A DNA stretch of 9,621 bases, taken from NCBI GenBank assembly GCA_021800575.1, contig JAJYYW010000032.1, positions 1 through 9,621 of the forward strand, read 5' to 3'. This document shows, piece after piece, positions 6,153-9,621 of the stretch (position 1 is its first letter; each line of letters begins with the position of its first letter). The stretch comes from a bacterium. Its GTDB lineage: Bacteria > JAMCPX01. Under the pieces are notes generated by a model. It searched no databases, was not told where the DNA came from, and was given only the letters and a program-made list of their open reading frames with translations. Both the position numbers and the translations under genes were made by a program.

Positions 6153-6206
6153 GGCAAACTGTGTGAGACACGCACAGGATGCACATCTGCGGTGTGTTTC
6201 AACGCA
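6153..6206. other. GC-richer hairpin-forming segment in the divergent intergenic region
   Basis: Between the divergent phosphatase and diguanylate cyclase genes, a segment of about 55 bases is clearly GC-richer than its flanks (roughly 23-28% GC on either outer side). On the plus strand it can form two hairpins: CTGTGTG with CGCACAG (6159-6165 and 6171-6177, one G-U pair, five-base loop), and TGCG with CGCA (6188-6191 and 6203-6206). The order GGCAAAC, hairpin, GGATGCACATC resembles part of the c-di-GMP-I (GEMM) riboswitch core, but the invariant ACGCAAAGC is not intact and the 3' half is not recognisable. It could equally be an operator region shared by the two genes. Confidence 0.25.
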
Positions 6207-6251
6207 CTTACGAACAATTTATTAACAATTCAGTTGAATAGTTTGACGCTT

Positions 6252-6257
6252 TATATT
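6252..6257 (+). promoter_or_regulatory. Possible -10 box for the diguanylate cyclase gene
   Basis: TATATT matches the sigma70 -10 consensus at five of six positions and lies 22 bases before the ATG. The -35 region at a spacing of 17 (TTCAGT) is poor. The region is so AT-rich that chance matches are expected. A TTGACG at 6243-6248 could instead be a -35, with a -10 at about 6264-6271, which would make the message nearly leaderless. Confidence 0.25.
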
Positions 6258-6279
6258 AGTAATTATTAAAAAATAAGCT

Positions 6280-7158
6280 ATGCAGGACGACAAAACAACT
6301 TTAATCGACATAAATTTTAATGATTTCAAACATGAAAAGTTCAAATCGTGTATTATTATCGAAGGCGATTTGATAGGAAAAACATTTGACCTGATCAACC
6401 GGCGCACCATCATTGGCAGGGGACAGAATGCCGATATTGTTCTGGACTCCCCGACAGTCTCGCGCAGGCATGCAGAAATCAGCGTTGTGGATCAAAACAG
6501 CATGGTCATAAAAGATCTGAACAGCAGCAACGGAACATATGTAAATGGTATAAAAATAACAGAAACAGAGCTCCATGAAGGTGACATCTTCGCGATCGGC
6601 ATCTATAAACTCAAGGTCGCACTGCTCTCGAAACATGAATCCCTGTTCTTCCAGCGCATGAAAGACAGTGCGGAAAAAGACGGGCTTACCGGTCTTTACA
6701 ACAAAACATGTATCACAAGGACTCTCAACACCATGCTCACGCAGCCGGGACACGAAAGACGGCTGGTATCCGTCGCAATGGCGGATATCGATCACTTTAA
6801 GGAAATCAACGATACCTACGGCCACATTGCAGGAGATGCGGTACTCAGGGACATTGCCGGAATTTTCGGCTCGTCACTGCGGTCGGCGGACAAATCCGCT
6901 CGATTCGGCGGAGAGGAATTTCTCGTTCTGTTCGACCGGACTTCACTCAACGATGCCAACATCATCAGTGAACGGATACGAACGAGCGTGATGAATCACA
7001 CGACCTGGTACGGGAACGACCGGATACACGTTACCCTCAGTATCGGCCTTGCAAGCAACGAGGACAGACATCTGTGTGACGCGGAATCGCTCATCAAGCA
7101 TGCTGATGCAAAGCTGTACGAGGCAAAACGCAACGGCCGGAACCGGGTTGTTGGCTAA
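6280..7158 (+). CDS. FHA-GGDEF diguanylate cyclase
   Basis: This 292-residue soluble protein should make cyclic di-GMP from two GTP under control of a phosphopeptide-binding domain. The FHA domain lies at about residues 23-112 and keeps its binding loops: IIGRGQNAD (Gly46-Arg47), SRRH (Ser61-His64) and NSSNGTYVNG (Asn81-Gly90). The GGDEF domain spans about 134-292, starting DGLTGLYNK and including ADIDHFKEINDTYGH. The active-site signature is GGEEF (210-214), so catalysis is expected. An RxxD motif (Arg201-Asp204), five residues before GGEEF, is the inhibitory I-site, so product feedback is likely. There is no transmembrane segment. The ATG is the first possible start (an in-frame TAA lies one codon upstream), yet there is no Shine-Dalgarno site. 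The gene is the only plus-strand gene here and its stop overlaps that of the convergent aldehyde dehydrogenase. The first 70 bases are very AT-rich. The upstream kinase is unknown. Confidence 0.95.
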   Translation: MQDDKTTLIDINFNDFKHEKFKSCIIIEGDLIGKTFDLINRRTIIGRGQNADIVLDSPTVSRRHAEISVVDQNSMVIKDLNSSNGTYVNGIKITETELHEGDIFAIGIYKLKVALLSKHESLFFQRMKDSAEKDGLTGLYNKTCITRTLNTMLTQPGHERRLVSVAMADIDHFKEINDTYGHIAGDAVLRDIAGIFGSSLRSADKSARFGGEEFLVLFDRTSLNDANIISERIRTSVMNHTTWYGNDRIHVTLSIGLASNEDRHLCDAESLIKHADAKLYEAKRNGRNRVVG

Positions 7159-8564
7159 CCGAGATGGAATACGACGAGCTTGATCTCGGTCATCTCTTCC
7201 ACGGCAAAGCGCGGCCCTTCCCTTCCAATGCCCGATTCCTTCACACCGCCGTACGGCATCAGGTCAACCCTGAAATTCGGAATCTCGTTGATCAGCACAC
7301 CACCTGCATGGATCTCCCGTACATAGCGCCACGCACGGTTCAGGTCGTGCGTGTACACGCCCGCCTGCAATCCATACCGTGAATTGTTGACCATGGCAAT
7401 CGCCTGATCATCGTCCTTGAACTTATTGACGACCAGAACAGGGCCGAACAGTTCGTCCTGGACCACCTTGTCTGTTTCCCGCGTCCCGGTCAGTACCACC
7501 GGTGTCATAACGTTGCCGTTGATTTCACCGCCGCAGACAAGCCGTGCTCCGTGAGCCACGGCCTCGTCGATCCACGAATGTATTCTGAGCACATCGTTGT
7601 GCGTAACCACAGGGCCGACATCCGTGGCATCGTCGAGCTGGTTGCCCGCCGTGAGCGCACGCGCCTGCTGTTCCAGCAGATCCACGAAATGGTCGAACAG
7701 CTTCTCATGGACATAGACCCTCTGCACGGAAATGCATACCTGGCCTGCCTGAGAATAACCGCCCAGGGCGACCCGCTTGACCATGTCTTCGGGCACAGCG
7801 TCCTGTGCAAGAACGACGGCGGAGTTTGAGCCCAGTTCCATGACTACCTTTTTCAAACCCGCGTTGCGGGTGATCCATGCGCCGACATCCCTGCTGCCGG
7901 TAAAGGTTATCAGGCGTACATCGGGATGTGTTACCAGCTTCAAGCCGAGCTTCGAGCCCGAACCGGTCAGGACATTGACCGCGCCGGGGACAGCACCCGC
8001 ATCGACGAACGCCTGTCCCAGCATTTCGCCGGTCATGGACGTCGATTCCGCGGGCTTCAGAATGAACGGATTACCCGCGGCATACGCGGGCCCGATCTTG
8101 TGGAGCGAAAGGTTCAAGGGAAAATTGAACGGGGAAATCGCGGCAACGATGCCGACCGGAACGCGCAGGTACAGCCCTACCTTCCCCGTGCCGGTAGGTG
8201 CCGCATCCATGGGAACGGTCGACCCGTACAGCCGCTTTGCTTCTTCTGCGGACCATGCAGCGGTCTGAACTGCCCGCGCAACCTCTGCTCGCGCCTCCCT
8301 GAGGGTCTTGCCCATCTCAGAGGCAATGGTTTTTGCAAATTGCTCAGCCCGCTGCGAAAGTATTCCGGAAAGTTTGATGAGAGTACTGTACCGATCATAC
8401 GGGGTCTGGTGCGCCAGGTCCTCGAGCCCCCTGCGGGCTGCTTCGACGGCCTTTTCTACATCCGCTTCGGACGCACGCGACACATCCCCGGCAACACTGT
8501 TGTCATAGGGATTGTGCGTGATAACCCTGTCGTTGGACTCGATCGCTTTACCAGCTATGATCAT
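7155..8564 (-). CDS. NAD(P)-dependent aldehyde dehydrogenase (lactaldehyde / GapN-like group)
   Basis: This 469-residue enzyme oxidises an aldehyde to an acid with NAD(P)+. All catalytic elements are visible: Asn147 in ISPFNFPLN, Lys170 in ILKPAES for cofactor binding, the FTGSRDVG nucleotide loop (221-228), the general base Glu243 in MELGSNSA, the nucleophile Cys277 in SQAGQVCISVQR, and Glu371 in DELFGPV. The C-terminus (MPYGGVKESGIGREGPRFAVEEM) is typical. The AGQVCISVQ stretch and overall layout recall archaeal lactaldehyde and non-phosphorylating glyceraldehyde-3-phosphate dehydrogenases, but the substrate cannot be fixed by eye. ELGSN replaces the more usual ELGGK. The ATG has GAGGT (8573-8577) eight bases upstream. 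The gene lies 79 bases after the fructose bisphosphate aldolase/phosphatase on the same strand and may share its transcript. Its stop overlaps the stop of the convergent diguanylate cyclase gene by four bases, with no terminator between them. Confidence 0.92.
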   Translation of the reverse strand: MIIAGKAIESNDRVITHNPYDNSVAGDVSRASEADVEKAVEAARRGLEDLAHQTPYDRYSTLIKLSGILSQRAEQFAKTIASEMGKTLREARAEVARAVQTAAWSAEEAKRLYGSTVPMDAAPTGTGKVGLYLRVPVGIVAAISPFNFPLNLSLHKIGPAYAAGNPFILKPAESTSMTGEMLGQAFVDAGAVPGAVNVLTGSGSKLGLKLVTHPDVRLITFTGSRDVGAWITRNAGLKKVVMELGSNSAVVLAQDAVPEDMVKRVALGGYSQAGQVCISVQRVYVHEKLFDHFVDLLEQQARALTAGNQLDDATDVGPVVTHNDVLRIHSWIDEAVAHGARLVCGGEINGNVMTPVVLTGTRETDKVVQDELFGPVLVVNKFKDDDQAIAMVNNSRYGLQAGVYTHDLNRAWRYVREIHAGGVLINEIPNFRVDLMPYGGVKESGIGREGPRFAVEEMTEIKLVVFHLG

Positions 8565-8587
8565 ACAAACGTACCTCGCTCTTTCCC

Positions 8588-8617
8588 GGCAGCAGTGCTA
8601 CCGTGTGCGCTACTGCC
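8588..8617. repeat. Intercistronic inverted repeat between the aldolase/phosphatase and aldehyde dehydrogenase genes
   Basis: GGCAGCAG (8588-8595) and CTACTGCC (8610-8617) can pair over eight positions, with one wobble pair, around a 14-base loop. No T run follows on the minus strand, so it is not an obvious terminator. It may be an RNA-stabilising or processing hairpin within a shared transcript. Confidence 0.3.
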
Positions 8618-8643
8618 GTTCCCGGACAGGCGGGACGACCGTC

Positions 8644-9621
8644 TTACTTGCCCCGGACGGTAAACCGCTTGTCGAGTTTCTTCATAATTTCAACGATACC
8701 GCCGTATTCGAGTTCACCGTACGGCAGCATTGCAGGACCGGAAAACCCCTGTTTCCTGAGTTCGAGCGCCTTAGCAGAAACATTATTCCGCACATGATCC
8801 CAGAACGGGTGGTCGAAGGCATCGACCGGTTCCGTCAGCTTGCCGTTGTGCACGGAGAAGGCGTGACATGATACGACCGGCGGTCCGTCGAAATACGAGA
8901 TGGAGGAATTGATCTTGACCGGCATCAGAGGGCCATTGTGGCTTCCTCTCATAAAACCTGCGACATAATGTCCCAGACTGAACGTCGACAGCACCTCGCC
9001 CGTTGCTGCGAAATTGCCCTGAACCCTTACCAGCATTATGGGGTCGTCCTTGCCGGTGTACGTACCGGCAATATTGTGCAGCCTCGACGTACTCACGGCA
9101 ACAGCCTGTGTCTGGTCGTGCCTCGAATAAATTCCTTCGACAACAAACCTTTGATTATCTCTCAGAAGTGCGGCAAGGCTGTAGATTTCCTCGGGTGTTT
9201 CGAGCTCGATGACCCTGTCCCCTTCTATATGCTCGACATCCATAACGATAAACTTGAACCCCTTGCTCAACTGGGGATTCAGCAGCAGTCCGGAACAGTA
9301 CATCGGATCGGTAAAGGAAAGGTATAACGGCAGGTTATAGGCACCCGGGTCTGTTTTGTCCGCGGCAAAAAATAAAAACGGCTCGCTCTTTCTCTCTTCT
9401 ATCTCCATTTCGGCGACAGCAGGACCGAGTCCCTTCACATTGCCGGAGAAGGCTGACTTGAGCAGGTCCTGTCCTGCACCGTAGAGGCCCTGTTCCTTGG
9501 CAACCTCGGTACCTTCCTTAAACGCGTCCCATGCAAGCTTGTGGATCTTGTCGTTTCCCTCACCCTTTTCATGTGTCATTAAGATTGCAATATCATCACC
9601 GGTTGAAGATATGTAGGAATC
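8644..9621 (-). CDS. Archaeal-type fructose-1,6-bisphosphate aldolase/phosphatase (5' end beyond window)
   Basis: This belongs to the class V fructose bisphosphatase family (FBPA/P), a single-domain gluconeogenic enzyme that condenses triose phosphates and then dephosphorylates the product. The visible 325 residues include ISSTGDDIAILMTH (metal-binding GDD), LYGAGQDLLKSAFSGN, GPAVAEMEIEER, FAADKTDPGAYNLPLY, YTGKDDPIMLVR, MRGSHNGPLMPV and FDGPP. The YxxKD motif holds the tyrosine and the Schiff-base lysine described for the Thermoproteus enzyme (Tyr229 and Lys232); here they are encoded at 9058-9060 and 9049-9051, so aldolase activity is expected. The methionine at 9577-9579 is not the start: the frame is open to the right edge and the 14 upstream codons continue the family alignment. 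About 40 N-terminal residues, including further metal ligands, lie outside the window. The aldehyde dehydrogenase gene follows after 79 bases on the same strand. Confidence 0.93.
   Translation of the reverse strand, partial: DSYISSTGDDIAILMTHEKGEGNDKIHKLAWDAFKEGTEVAKEQGLYGAGQDLLKSAFSGNVKGLGPAVAEMEIEERKSEPFLFFAADKTDPGAYNLPLYLSFTDPMYCSGLLLNPQLSKGFKFIVMDVEHIEGDRVIELETPEEIYSLAALLRDNQRFVVEGIYSRHDQTQAVAVSTSRLHNIAGTYTGKDDPIMLVRVQGNFAATGEVLSTFSLGHYVAGFMRGSHNGPLMPVKINSSISYFDGPPVVSCHAFSVHNGKLTEPVDAFDHPFWDHVRNNVSAKALELRKQGFSGPAMLPYGELEYGGIVEIMKKLDKRFTVRGK

Noticed and set aside
6222..6413. A minus-strand open frame of 63 codons overlapping the diguanylate cyclase start
   Set aside because: It is antisense to the start of the FHA-GGDEF gene, has no ribosome binding site, and lies in AT-rich sequence.
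7926..8663. An open frame of 245 codons on the plus strand opposite the aldehyde dehydrogenase
   Set aside because: The sense strand encodes all ALDH motifs; the antisense product has no recognisable domain and runs across the intergenic gap.
1..9621. CRISPR arrays, insertion sequences, tRNA or rRNA genes, phage or defence genes
   Set aside because: No spaced direct repeats, transposase motifs, terminal inverted repeats or tRNA-like cloverleaf were seen. Coding density is high and all genes belong to housekeeping or signalling families.

Overview
This 9.6-kb window looks like ordinary chromosomal DNA from a free-living, motile, double-membraned (Gram-negative) bacterium. The evidence is a Tol-Pal envelope system, a lipoprotein with a lipobox, a transmembrane chemoreceptor and strong Shine-Dalgarno sites. 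An archaeal-type fructose-1,6-bisphosphate aldolase/phosphatase, moderate GC content and the style of the chemoreceptor point towards an anaerobe of the Desulfobacterota or Nitrospirota type. That placement is inference, because no marker gene is present. I found no mobile element, CRISPR array, tRNA, rRNA or integration scar.

Layout: all genes but one lie on the minus strand, so they are described here from right to left. At the right edge is a fructose-1,6-bisphosphate aldolase/phosphatase whose N-terminus lies outside the window (8644-9621), followed by an NAD(P)-dependent aldehyde dehydrogenase (7155-8564). The dehydrogenase converges, with overlapping stop codons, on the only plus-strand gene, an FHA-GGDEF diguanylate cyclase (6280-7158). 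A divergent intergenic region of about 220 bp (6058-6279) follows. It is AT-rich at its flanks and has a GC-richer, hairpin-forming centre. Then come an inositol-monophosphatase family gene (5278-6057), a long chemoreceptor (3098-5173), and the cluster pal (2501-3028), tolQ (1691-2425), tolR (1297-1707), a short TonB-like tolA (545-1300) and tolB (1-548), which runs off the left edge.

How the genes work together: TolQ and TolR form the inner-membrane, proton-motive-force-driven motor. TolA spans the periplasm. TolB and the lipoprotein Pal link the motor to peptidoglycan and the outer membrane. tolQ, tolR, tolA and tolB overlap one another and are probably translationally coupled. pal has its own promoter-like sequence and is separated from tolQ by a terminator-like hairpin. 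The chemoreceptor and the diguanylate cyclase are stand-alone signalling proteins with no che genes or c-di-GMP effector genes nearby. The two enzymes at the right edge belong to central carbon and aldehyde metabolism.

Nothing here is clearly a new system. The points most worth a second look are the hairpin-rich segment upstream of the diguanylate cyclase, which partly resembles a c-di-GMP (GEMM) riboswitch core; a nine-base C tract inside tolA; a chemoreceptor with a very long cytoplasmic rod and a non-canonical tip; and the pal-first order of the Tol-Pal cluster with its intercistronic terminator.
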